From Cytobacillus gottheilii (GTDB lineage: Bacteria > Bacillota > Bacilli > Bacillales > Cytobacillaceae), in assembly GCF_001636345.1 (NCBI RefSeq), contig NZ_KV440945.1, positions 367,340 through 431,339 on the forward strand: a stretch of DNA of 64,000 bases, written 5' to 3'. Below are positions 44,771 to 51,723 of the stretch, in pieces (the stretch's first letter is position 1; each line of letters starts with the position of its first letter). Made by a program: the position numbers and the translations under genes. The notes under the pieces are model-generated. The model saw nothing but the letters and a program-made list of their open reading frames with translations. It had not been told where the DNA came from and did no database searches.

Positions 44771-44962
44771 ATGTGGATATTAATCCTATGTGCAGCATTA
44801 CTTGGAATCGGTTTTTTAGTAGACTGGGCAGCTAAGAGAAAGGGTCTTACCAACTATGATCCTGAAGAAAATGCAAAACATGTGTCACCATCAGAACGAG
44901 CTTATGCAGAATCATATATGGACCAAATAAAAGATAATAATAATGGCGGAGGCGGATTTTAA
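44771..44962 (+). CDS. Small membrane-anchored protein
   Basis: A 63-residue protein: one N-terminal membrane helix (about 1-18), a short basic stretch AAKRKG that should stay in the cytoplasm, and a polar tail ending in NNNGGGGF. GAGGGGTGATATAA precedes the ATG, giving a good start, and a terminator follows. I do not recognise the family. It is divergent from the MerR gene; no function can be assigned. Confidence 0.7.
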   Translation: MWILILCAALLGIGFLVDWAAKRKGLTNYDPEENAKHVSPSERAYAESYMDQIKDNNNGGGGF

Positions 44963-45005
44963 GTCTCCATCAGTAAATGAGTTGGAACACACTACAATAG
45001 AACTG

Positions 45006-45043
45006 AATGCTTAGGAAGTTTTTCTTTCTAAACATTCGGTTTT
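45006..45043 (+). terminator. Terminator of the small membrane protein gene
   Basis: GAATGCTTAGGAAG and TTTCTAAACATTC form a stem with T run. The following CGGTTTTTTATTTGTTA is identical to the sequence behind the terminator at 5309-5351. Confidence 0.82.
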
Positions 45044-45077
45044 TTATTTGTTATTTTAAAAATTTATCTTTTTTTAA

Positions 45078-45224
45078 CATGAGTGAAATGGAGCGGAGGA
45101 CCCTCGACTCCTGTGGGCAATAGAGGAAAGGGTGAGACCCCGCAGGAGCGCCAGCGACGAGGAGGCTCAGCTTCCTCCCCACGGAAAGCGAGGGTCCGCA
45201 GCGCAAAGAACGGGCTTGTGTAAA
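45078..45224. repeat. Dispersed structured repeat, copy 2
   Basis: About 147 bases, same orientation as and highly similar to 5381-5529, with a few substitutions and one small indel in the middle. The pairing arms CCCTCG/CGAGGGTCC and CTCCTGTGGG/CCCCGCAGGA are kept, the T-for-C change still allowing a G-T pair. No gene is seen between it and the HAD gene. Confidence 0.85.
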
Positions 45225-45417
45225 CTCGCAAACCATAACTATGAATATTCTTGTTATTGGTAAGCTATTTTTGCTAATGGAAGCCTTATGTTTTTTAGAA
45301 ATATAGTTAAAACTATACAGATAGAATATGATTCATGCTTTGTGTATTATTTTGGTTCATGTCAGGAACATGATAAAATGACAAGATAACAGGTTACTAA
45401 ATTATGAGGTGAATTGG

Positions 45418-46272
45418 ATGATTAAGTGTATTGCAAGTGATATGGATGGTACATTATTAACCGCAACTCAAACGATCACTGATGAAAATATTGCAGCGAT
45501 AAAAAAAGCGCAGGAAAAGGGAATAGAAGTGGTTGTAGCTACAGGCAGATCCTATCAGGAAGCGATCTTTGTCTTAGAGGAGGCAGGATTAGAGTGTCCG
45601 ATCATTTGTGCAAATGGAGCAGAAGTCCGTTCAGCACAAGGGGAAATTGTGTCTAACAGCCCGCTTGATAAAGAATTGGCTACGCGCACAGCAAAGGCTT
45701 TAACAGAACTGGAAGTTTATTATGAGGTATACACCAATCAAGGTACATATACAGTAGATGAAAAAAGAGGCATTACCATTATGGCCGACATTTTTCTTAG
45801 CGGCAATGAGGAAGCAGATGTTAAAAAGGTTTTGAAAGCGGCTGAAGAAAGGTTTGAAAAAGGCCTCGTACATAAAGTGGACAGCTATGATGTCCTTTTT
45901 GAAAGTGAAGATCATCAAATATATAAGCTTTTAGCCTTTACGTTTGATCCAGAGCGTATGGAAGAAGCGAAGGAAGCATTGCAGGACTTCGAAGGTTTAA
46001 TCATCAGTTCATCCGGGCATGGGAACTTGGAGCTTACGAGCAAAAGTGCACAAAAGGGTGTTGCGCTAGAAGCGTTTGTCAGAGAAAAAGGGATTTCTTT
46101 AGAAGAAACGATGGCACTTGGCGATAATTATAATGACCTTTCGATGTTTAACGTTGTAGGAAGAGCGGTTGCTATGGGCAATGCAGATGATTACATTAAG
46201 TCGCAATGCCACATGGTGACCCTCACAAATGAAGAGAGCGGTGTAGGAAAGGCGATTCTAGAAGTATTATAA
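45418..46272 (+). CDS. Cof-type HAD-IIB phosphatase
   Basis: A 284-residue phosphatase of the Cof/YxeH type that hydrolyses sugar phosphates or FMN-like substrates. Motif I DMDGTLL (about 7-13) holds the nucleophile Asp, motif II is VVATGRSYQEA, the C2-type cap covers about 80-190, and motif IV is MALGDNYNDLSMF. The ATG at 45418 with AGGTG ahead is preferred to the GTG at 45409. The lipoprotein gene begins 15 bases after its stop, suggesting cotranscription. Confidence 0.92.
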   Translation: MIKCIASDMDGTLLTATQTITDENIAAIKKAQEKGIEVVVATGRSYQEAIFVLEEAGLECPIICANGAEVRSAQGEIVSNSPLDKELATRTAKALTELEVYYEVYTNQGTYTVDEKRGITIMADIFLSGNEEADVKKVLKAAEERFEKGLVHKVDSYDVLFESEDHQIYKLLAFTFDPERMEEAKEALQDFEGLIISSSGHGNLELTSKSAQKGVALEAFVREKGISLEETMALGDNYNDLSMFNVVGRAVAMGNADDYIKSQCHMVTLTNEESGVGKAILEVL

Positions 46273-46287
46273 ACAAGAGGTGATGGG

Positions 46288-47346
46288 ATGAAAAAAGCAG
46301 CTGCACTTGTTTCTATACTATTGATTCTGGCTGGATGTACTGATGAAAATAACAGGCAGCAGGAAGATCAGGAAGTCACAACTGCAACAGTAGAGAATGA
46401 GGAATCTTTAGCAGCAAAGCTGAACACACCTTGGCAAATTAACCATCTAGATGGTGATTTTTACTTGTCTGAACGAACAGGCACAATTACAAAAGTGGAA
46501 AATGGAGAAAGCATTCGGCAATCTGTTGAACTGCAAAGACCGCTTTCTTCTGCTGCAGAAGCAGGTCTGCTCGGTTTTGTGCTTGTACCTGATTTTAATG
46601 AAACAAATGAGGCGTATGCGTATTACACATATGAAGAAGATGGGCAGCCATTTAACGCGATCGCCGTTCTGGAGCTCCAAAATGACCAATGGAGTGAAAC
46701 GAAGGTACTTATAGATGGAATACCAAGCGGCAGTTTTCATCATGGCGGGAGGCTTGCGTTTGGTCCGGATGAAAAGCTATACGCTACTACAGGAGATGCT
46801 TCCAATCCAGAACTGGCACAAGATCTAAATTCACTGGCAGGGAAAATTTTAAGGGTAAATTTAGATGGTTCAATCCCGGATGATAATCCTTTTAAAGACT
46901 CGTATGTATACAGTTATGGCCATCGGAATCCGCAAGGGCTCACATGGGCAGAGGACGGTACGATGTATGCAAGTGAACACGGTCCATCTGCGAATGATGA
47001 GATCAATAGGATCACAGCTGGCTCAAATTACGGCTGGCCGGAAATAACAGGGAATGAAAGCAAGGATGGAATGGAATCTCCAATTTTCACTTCTGGTGAT
47101 AACCAGACATGGGCACCGTCAGGGATGGCATACTATGAAAATCAGCTATTCGTTGCTGGATTAAGGGGAGAAGCCGTATTGCGTTTTGATCTGGAAACGG
47201 GCGAAAATGATGAACAGATTTCCAACCTTGGCAGAATTCGCGATGTGTATATTATTAACGGACAGCTCTACTTTATCAGCAATAATACAGACGGCCGCGG
47301 CACACCAGGTGAAAACGATGACCAGCTATACAGTGTCCCTCTATAA
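46288..47346 (+). CDS. PQQ-type sugar dehydrogenase-like lipoprotein
   Basis: A 352-residue beta-propeller lipoprotein (lipobox ILAGC, Cys16) of the glucose/sorbosone dehydrogenase family, exposed outside the membrane. Typical parts: FHHGGRLAFGPDEKLYATTGDA, GKILRVNLDGSIPDDNPF and GHRNPQGLTW, followed by EHGPSANDEIN. Whether it holds PQQ is uncertain, since PQQ synthesis is absent from most Bacillus. It follows the HAD gene closely. Confidence 0.9.
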   Translation: MKKAAALVSILLILAGCTDENNRQQEDQEVTTATVENEESLAAKLNTPWQINHLDGDFYLSERTGTITKVENGESIRQSVELQRPLSSAAEAGLLGFVLVPDFNETNEAYAYYTYEEDGQPFNAIAVLELQNDQWSETKVLIDGIPSGSFHHGGRLAFGPDEKLYATTGDASNPELAQDLNSLAGKILRVNLDGSIPDDNPFKDSYVYSYGHRNPQGLTWAEDGTMYASEHGPSANDEINRITAGSNYGWPEITGNESKDGMESPIFTSGDNQTWAPSGMAYYENQLFVAGLRGEAVLRFDLETGENDEQISNLGRIRDVYIINGQLYFISNNTDGRGTPGENDDQLYSVPL

Positions 47347-47418
47347 CGTTTTATGAAAAGATCAGTATTTTGTTATATACTAAGCATATAATACTGAGAC
47401 TAATTGAGGTGCAGATAG

Positions 47419-47877
47419 ATGGCAGATTTTCGTTCTAGCGTAGTTATTCATAAGCCGGTAGAAGAAGTATTTCATTATGTCGTGAGCATGGAAAATGTGC
47501 ACGAGCTCATGCCAAATGTAGTGAAAATGGAGAAACAGACGGAGGGGCCGCTTAAAGCTGGCACCATATTTTTAGAAACAAGGCTAATTAGCGGAAGAAA
47601 TATTCAGGCAGAGGTCGAAATGACGGAGTATACAGAGAACCGGTCTTTCGCTACAAAAACCAATTCAAACGGCCTGATTACGGAATATCAATACCATTTT
47701 CATCCCGTCGAAGAAGGTACTCAAGTTGACCTTGAGGCTACAATTACGACAACAGGATTAAAAATGAGATTAACAAAGCCTATCTTAGTAAAAATGATCA
47801 AACGGGAAGACGGCAATCAGCTTGTCTACTTAAAAGAAATGTTTGAGCAGGACAAGAGTGAAAAAGAAGAAGAGTAA
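47419..47877 (+). CDS. SRPBCC (START/Bet v1-like) family protein
   Basis: A 152-residue single-domain protein with the helix-grip fold of polyketide cyclase/dehydrase-like proteins: DFRSSVVIHKPVEEVFHYV at the start (shortened), a central beta-sheet and a long C-terminal helix. Such proteins bind hydrophobic ligands; no specific ligand can be named. GAGGTGC precedes the ATG. Terminated at 47889-47928. Confidence 0.85.
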   Translation: MADFRSSVVIHKPVEEVFHYVVSMENVHELMPNVVKMEKQTEGPLKAGTIFLETRLISGRNIQAEVEMTEYTENRSFATKTNSNGLITEYQYHFHPVEEGTQVDLEATITTTGLKMRLTKPILVKMIKREDGNQLVYLKEMFEQDKSEKEEE

Positions 47878-47888
47878 ATTTGATTAAT

Positions 47889-47928
47889 AAGAAACCCGAA
47901 CCATCAGCACTAGTGGTTCGGGTTTCTT
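47889..47928. terminator. Bidirectional terminator
   Basis: AAGAAACCCGAACCA and TGGTTCGGGTTTCTT form a perfect 15-bp stem between two convergent genes. Confidence 0.93.
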
Positions 47929-47979
47929 GTTGTTATAAGATGGTCATTCTTATGGTCTTCACCATCTTTAGTTGTTCCG

Positions 47980-48645
47980 TTAAAGCGGATAAGTCCAGAA
48001 TCTTTCATTATGAACTCTTGCCATCACTTGCGGATCTTGCTTTTTCAGCTGTTCTTCCATTTCCTTTGCCATTAGCTGTGTTTGAGAAAGATGTGCTTTG
48101 ATTGCAGCAATTTTAATATGTGCGACAGCACTAACCTCATTAACGATATCAGCCTGCCCAATTTCCTCTTCACAATTACGCGAAAAGGCAACACATTGCA
48201 GCTTTGGTCTATCGTTTGCCGGCATATTTCTCACAGCTCTGACAACTGCAGCCCCTGTTGCATCATGATCTGGGTGAACAGAATAGCCAGGATAAAAGGT
48301 AATGATTAAGGACGGTTGAACTTCATCGATAATTGCAGCAAGTTCATTTGTAAGCTTATCATCATCTTCGAACTCGATGGTCTTGTCGCGGTATCCAAGC
48401 ATGCGTAAGTCCTGAATGCCCATTACTTCCGCAGCATCCTGGAGCTCTTTTTTGCGGATTTTTGATAATGTTTCTCGGTTAGCAAATGGAGGATTCCCCA
48501 TATTGCGTCCCATTTCTCCTAATGTCAGACAGGCATATGTAACAGGAGTGCCGTTTTGTACATGAGTCGCAATCGTTCCGGAAACACCAAATGCCTCATC
48601 GTCAGGATGAGGAAAAATAACTAAAACATGTCTTTCTTTTTCCAC
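47980..48645 (-). CDS. bshB2: Bacillithiol biosynthesis deacetylase BshB2
   Basis: A 221-residue zinc deacetylase of the LmbE/PIG-L fold that removes acetate from GlcNAc-malate on the way to bacillithiol. Zinc motif PHPDDEAFGVSG near 12-23, and the second His region HPDHDATG. Start GTG with AGGAGG at good spacing. The yojF gene just upstream reproduces the B. subtilis yojF-yojG(bshB2) order, which supports the assignment over the related BshB1. Confidence 0.93.
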   Translation of the reverse strand: MEKERHVLVIFPHPDDEAFGVSGTIATHVQNGTPVTYACLTLGEMGRNMGNPPFANRETLSKIRKKELQDAAEVMGIQDLRMLGYRDKTIEFEDDDKLTNELAAIIDEVQPSLIITFYPGYSVHPDHDATGAAVVRAVRNMPANDRPKLQCVAFSRNCEEEIGQADIVNEVSAVAHIKIAAIKAHLSQTQLMAKEMEEQLKKQDPQVMARVHNERFWTYPL

Positions 48646-48686
48646 GATAAGCTCCTCCTTTCGTTTCCAATATAATTTATTTTCAT

Positions 48687-49037
48687 CTATTCAAAAGGTG
48701 TCTCGCTTATTTGCAGGGCAACAGCAAGTTTTCCGCTGAAGTCATGGCCGGCAAGCAAAAGTCTCCCAGTTCCATCTTTTTCAAAATGAGTGATTCCTTC
48801 CGCATATACCCACCCAATCGCTGTCTTCAGCCCTACTCGAAAAGGCCCGTTGCCTGTTATCTTTCCATGCTCATATTCAAGCTGTGCATTTCGTATATAT
48901 GCTCCTGATGAAAAGAACGTTTCATCAAAATGGGAAGCATACGCTCCATTGGTTGTTTCAAGATGAATATAAACCGGCTTTTTCGCATGTCGGTCCAGCT
49001 CTGTTTGCACATCTTGGGTTATCACTGGTTCCATCAT
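48687..49037 (-). CDS. yojF: YojF family protein (DUF1806)
   Basis: A 116-residue conserved protein of unknown function found beside bshB2 in Bacillaceae. The core YIHLETTNGAYASHF and GPFRVGLKTAIGWVYAEGITHFE (split here) are recognised. No membrane segment or catalytic motif is evident. It begins the two-gene operon with bshB2. A link to thiol metabolism is only by association. Confidence 0.9.
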   Translation of the reverse strand: MMEPVITQDVQTELDRHAKKPVYIHLETTNGAYASHFDETFFSSGAYIRNAQLEYEHGKITGNGPFRVGLKTAIGWVYAEGITHFEKDGTGRLLLAGHDFSGKLAVALQISETPFE

Positions 49038-49325
49038 CTGCTACACCCCCTTATCATAAAGATTCATATCTATATAAAGTGTTGTTACCTTGAGTAAATC
49101 AAACCCTATTTTACTAAAAAATCCGAGGAAAAGCTAAAAATGAGATTAAGGAATAAAGAAAACTTGCCGATTGGCAAGTCCTATTAGGACCCAGACAGAG
49201 GCTGAGTAGCTTTTATGCTGCAATCTTAAAATGAGCCACTGTGTTGAGTCTTCTTCTGAGCTGTTCATATATACCTTCTGATAGTCTGGGACTAAATCGC
49301 CTTCCAAAAACGCAAAATGAGAACT
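49038..49325. other. Gene-free stretch before the repeat array
   Basis: Contains the presumable promoter of yojF-bshB2 and a small hairpin CTTGCCGATTGGCAAG near 49163. No gene seen. Confidence 0.4.
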
Positions 49326-49530
49326 CTCATAAATAAGGGGAGAAATTCCGCTTAAATCGTAAAATCACCAAAAATAGGCTTAAATAAACGGAGAAATTCC
49401 CTCTAACAGACCGAAAAACATGTAAATGGGCGATTTTATTCAAGATAACCGGAAAATCTCCGCTTATTTTGCCCCAAAATAGCTCAATTTTAGAAATAAG
49501 GGTAAAATCTCCGCTTATTTCACTGGTTCC
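49326..49530. repeat. Degenerate intergenic array with ATAA-SGGAGAAATTCC units
   Basis: Four related segments starting ATAAGGGGAGAAATTCCGCTTA, ATAAACGGAGAAATTCC, ATAACCGGAAAATCTCCGCTTA and ATAAGGGTAAAATCTCCGCTTA lie at about 49333, 49384, 49445 and 49495, spaced 50-61 bases (each quoted shortened or within 22 bases of core). The rest of the units is variable. No reading frame looks coding. It lies upstream of yojF-bshB2 and downstream of pdxK. Confidence 0.6.
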
Positions 49531-49591
49531 TTCATCAAAAAATCAGCTCTTACAGTGATTACAAAGGACAATAATCGCTCAGAAAAAAGCT

Positions 49592-49625
49592 TAAAAAAAC
49601 AGAACCGTCTCCGGCTCTGTTTCAA
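49592..49625 (-). terminator. Terminator of pdxK
   Basis: AAACAGAACCG and CGGCTCTGTTT pair nearly perfectly, with a T run on the minus strand. Confidence 0.88.
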
Positions 49626-49630
49626 TTAGC

Positions 49631-50449
49631 TTATTTTTCTTCTGCTTTTAAATGTCGGCTAGCACCTTGTCTAGTCGGTCCTACATATTCATTCAGTTTA
49701 AAACCATGATTAATGGCATCTGAAATAAATTCTTTAGCAGCAGTAACAGCTTCAATAACTGATTTTCCTTTTGCAAGCTGAGCTGTAATGGCAGATGAAT
49801 AAGTGCATCCTGCTCCATGTGTATAGGTTGTCTGAATTCTTTCACCTTCAAGTACTGTGAAATCAGAGCCATCATACAAAACATCAACTGCTTTTTCATG
49901 CTGAAGCTTGCTGCCGCCTTTGATTAAAACGTATTTCGGTCCAAGCTCATGGATTTTAACAGCTGCTTCTTTCATATCTTCAATCGTTTTAAGCGGAGCT
50001 GTTTTAGCAAGCTGAGATGCCTCGAAAAGGTTAGGTGTAACTACTGTTGCAAGCGGCGTTAATATCTCTCTCAATGCATCTGCTGTTTCAGGGTGAAGGA
50101 CTTCATCTTCTCCCTTGCAGACCATAACAGGATCAATTACAACATGCTTAATATCATTTTCAGTAATTGTTTTAGCAGCAAGCTTGATGATATCTACCGA
50201 ACCAAGCATTCCCGTTTTCATCGCGTCTACGCCAACAGAAAGAATGGTTTCTAATTGTGTTTGAAGTGTTTCTATATCGATAGGGAAGACGTTATGGTGC
50301 CAGTCGTTTTTAGGATCCATTGTAACGATTGTTGTCAGAGCAGTCATCCCATATACGCCATGCTCTTGGAAGGTTTTAATATCAGCTTGGATTCCTGCAC
50401 CGCCGCTCGTATCAGAACCTGCTATTGTTAATACTTTTTTCATTGTCAT
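49631..50449 (-). CDS. pdxK: Pyridoxine/pyridoxal/pyridoxamine kinase
   Basis: A 272-residue ribokinase-fold kinase. It has [21 protein letters not shown] near the N terminus, [27 protein letters not shown] and the catalytic [12 protein letters not shown] anion-hole region with Cys, a pattern characteristic of the Bacillus PdxK (a ThiD-like protein that phosphorylates pyridoxal). Full-length resemblance to B. subtilis PdxK as I recall it, including the end [10 protein letters not shown], makes HMP kinase ThiD less likely. Monocistronic. Confidence 0.92.
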   Translation of the reverse strand: MTMKKVLTIAGSDTSGGAGIQADIKTFQEHGVYGMTALTTIVTMDPKNDWHHNVFPIDIETLQTQLETILSVGVDAMKTGMLGSVDIIKLAAKTITENDIKHVVIDPVMVCKGEDEVLHPETADALREILTPLATVVTPNLFEASQLAKTAPLKTIEDMKEAAVKIHELGPKYVLIKGGSKLQHEKAVDVLYDGSDFTVLEGERIQTTYTHGAGCTYSSAITAQLAKGKSVIEAVTAAKEFISDAINHGFKLNEYVGPTRQGASRHLKAEEK

Positions 50450-50779
50450 CTGTCTTTCCTCCCTGAATATATCATTTCATTCTTTTCAGTATATCAATTT
50501 CGATTAACGTAATAAAGTGTAAGTTCTCGGAAAAACGACAAACCATAATAAGCAAATATATAGCTTTGTTTTAGATCATATATATCTTCAAGTTATAACA
50601 TTTACATATTTCGTAAAAAATTGTCGATTTAAAGAAGAAATTATGAATTTTTTGTGACCTATGGCGATAATCTTCATTTTCTCCTTTCGAAAGTGATAAA
50701 AGTTACATTTGCTTCTGGAGATGATGTGTAGGATAGAACTATATACAACTTGTGTGTGCTTTTAAAAGGGGGAAAAGCC
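50450..50779. other. Divergent promoter region of pdxK and fdhD
   Basis: A 330-base AT-rich region. A TTTGTGACCTATGGCGATAA segment near 50650 has one FNR/CRP-like half (TGTGA) but no proper second half. I see no clear operator, riboswitch or gene. Confidence 0.4.
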
Positions 50780-51547
50780 ATGAATTACAAAGGCAGTCCT
50801 GAAGAATTCCCTATTACATTGCTTATTAATGGGTTTGAGATTGCGGTGTTTCAGCTGACGAACGAGGACTTAGAGGATTGGGCTTATGGATATTTGTATT
50901 CTGAAGGCTTAATTGAAAAGGCAGAAGACATTCGCACCTTTCGATTTGTGGAGGATTCCAACACAATTTATGTAGAGCTGGATAATGACTTTCAGCCTGA
51001 ATGGATGTTCACAAAGAAAAAGCATTACACCGCTGGCTGTGGAAGAGGGGTCACATTCTTCTCAATGACAGATGTGAAAGCGTTTCCCAAGATTAACAGT
51101 ATGAGAACGTTCACAATGAGTTTTCTTTTGAAAAAAAGAAGTGAGTTTGCAAAGAATTCCCCATTGTATCTAAAGACAGGCGGTATGCACGGGGCATGCA
51201 TTGTTCATGTGTCGGGAGAAATTACAGTGCGAGAAGATATTGGCAGGCATAATGCTGTTGATAAAGTGATTGGTTTTGCGTTGCGCAATAGATTAGAGCC
51301 TTCAAATTTGCTGCTCCTGACAACAGGAAGAGTATCTTATGAAATGCTTTCTAAAGCAGCAAAATTCGGGTTTCCTGTGATCGGGTCAAGAACGGCAGCA
51401 ACAAAGCAGGCAGTTCAGCTTGCCAAATTTCTAAACATAGAAGTAATTGGTTATTTGCGAGGGAAAATGGCCATTCCATACACTTCTGCTGGCAGAGTTA
51501 TCAATGATCTAGAAAATCGGCCGTTTGAAAGTGTTAGAGAAAAATAG
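50780..51547 (+). CDS. fdhD: Formate dehydrogenase sulfurtransferase
   Basis: A 255-residue accessory protein that passes sulfur to the molybdenum cofactor before insertion into formate dehydrogenase. Typical parts are EFPITLLINGFEIAVFQLT at the start (shortened), the catalytic Cys loop TAGCGRGVTF near residue 86-95 (single Cys), TGGMHGACIV, REDIGRHNAVDKVIG and the late SRTAATKQAVQLA. The ATG at 50780 with AAAAGGGGG is preferred over a start at 50750. It heads the formate dehydrogenase island. Confidence 0.94.
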   Translation: MNYKGSPEEFPITLLINGFEIAVFQLTNEDLEDWAYGYLYSEGLIEKAEDIRTFRFVEDSNTIYVELDNDFQPEWMFTKKKHYTAGCGRGVTFFSMTDVKAFPKINSMRTFTMSFLLKKRSEFAKNSPLYLKTGGMHGACIVHVSGEITVREDIGRHNAVDKVIGFALRNRLEPSNLLLLTTGRVSYEMLSKAAKFGFPVIGSRTAATKQAVQLAKFLNIEVIGYLRGKMAIPYTSAGRVINDLENRPFESVREK

Positions 51548-51700
51548 AAAAGTGGATGGTGCTTGGAGCTTCAACAATCATAAGACGAATTGGACGAGGG
51601 CTGTTCACTAGGCTCATGGTTGATTCGCTTATAACCTCGAGGAGCTAACCGTCGGAACTAGACAATGAACTTCACTGGAAATGAACAAGCTAAAGTTCAA
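51548..51700 (+). other. Short spacer between fdhD and fdhA with a stem-loop
   Basis: A hairpin AGGCTC..GGTT-N11-AACC..GAGCT (about 51610-51648) is visible, with an internal loop. It lacks a T run, so it is not a simple terminator, and no known riboswitch core was recognised. It could be a processing or regulatory element. Confidence 0.4.
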
Positions 51701-51723
51701 TCTTGGAATTGGGGGGAGAAAAA

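Noticed and set aside
50640-50670. FNR/CRP-type site upstream of fdhD
   Set aside because: Only the TGTGA half is present; the opposite half does not match.
51548-51702. tRNA-Sec gene (selC) next to fdhA
   Set aside because: A CTTCAAC stretch looks like a Sec anticodon loop, but no flanking stem, no T arm and no long acceptor stem can be formed.
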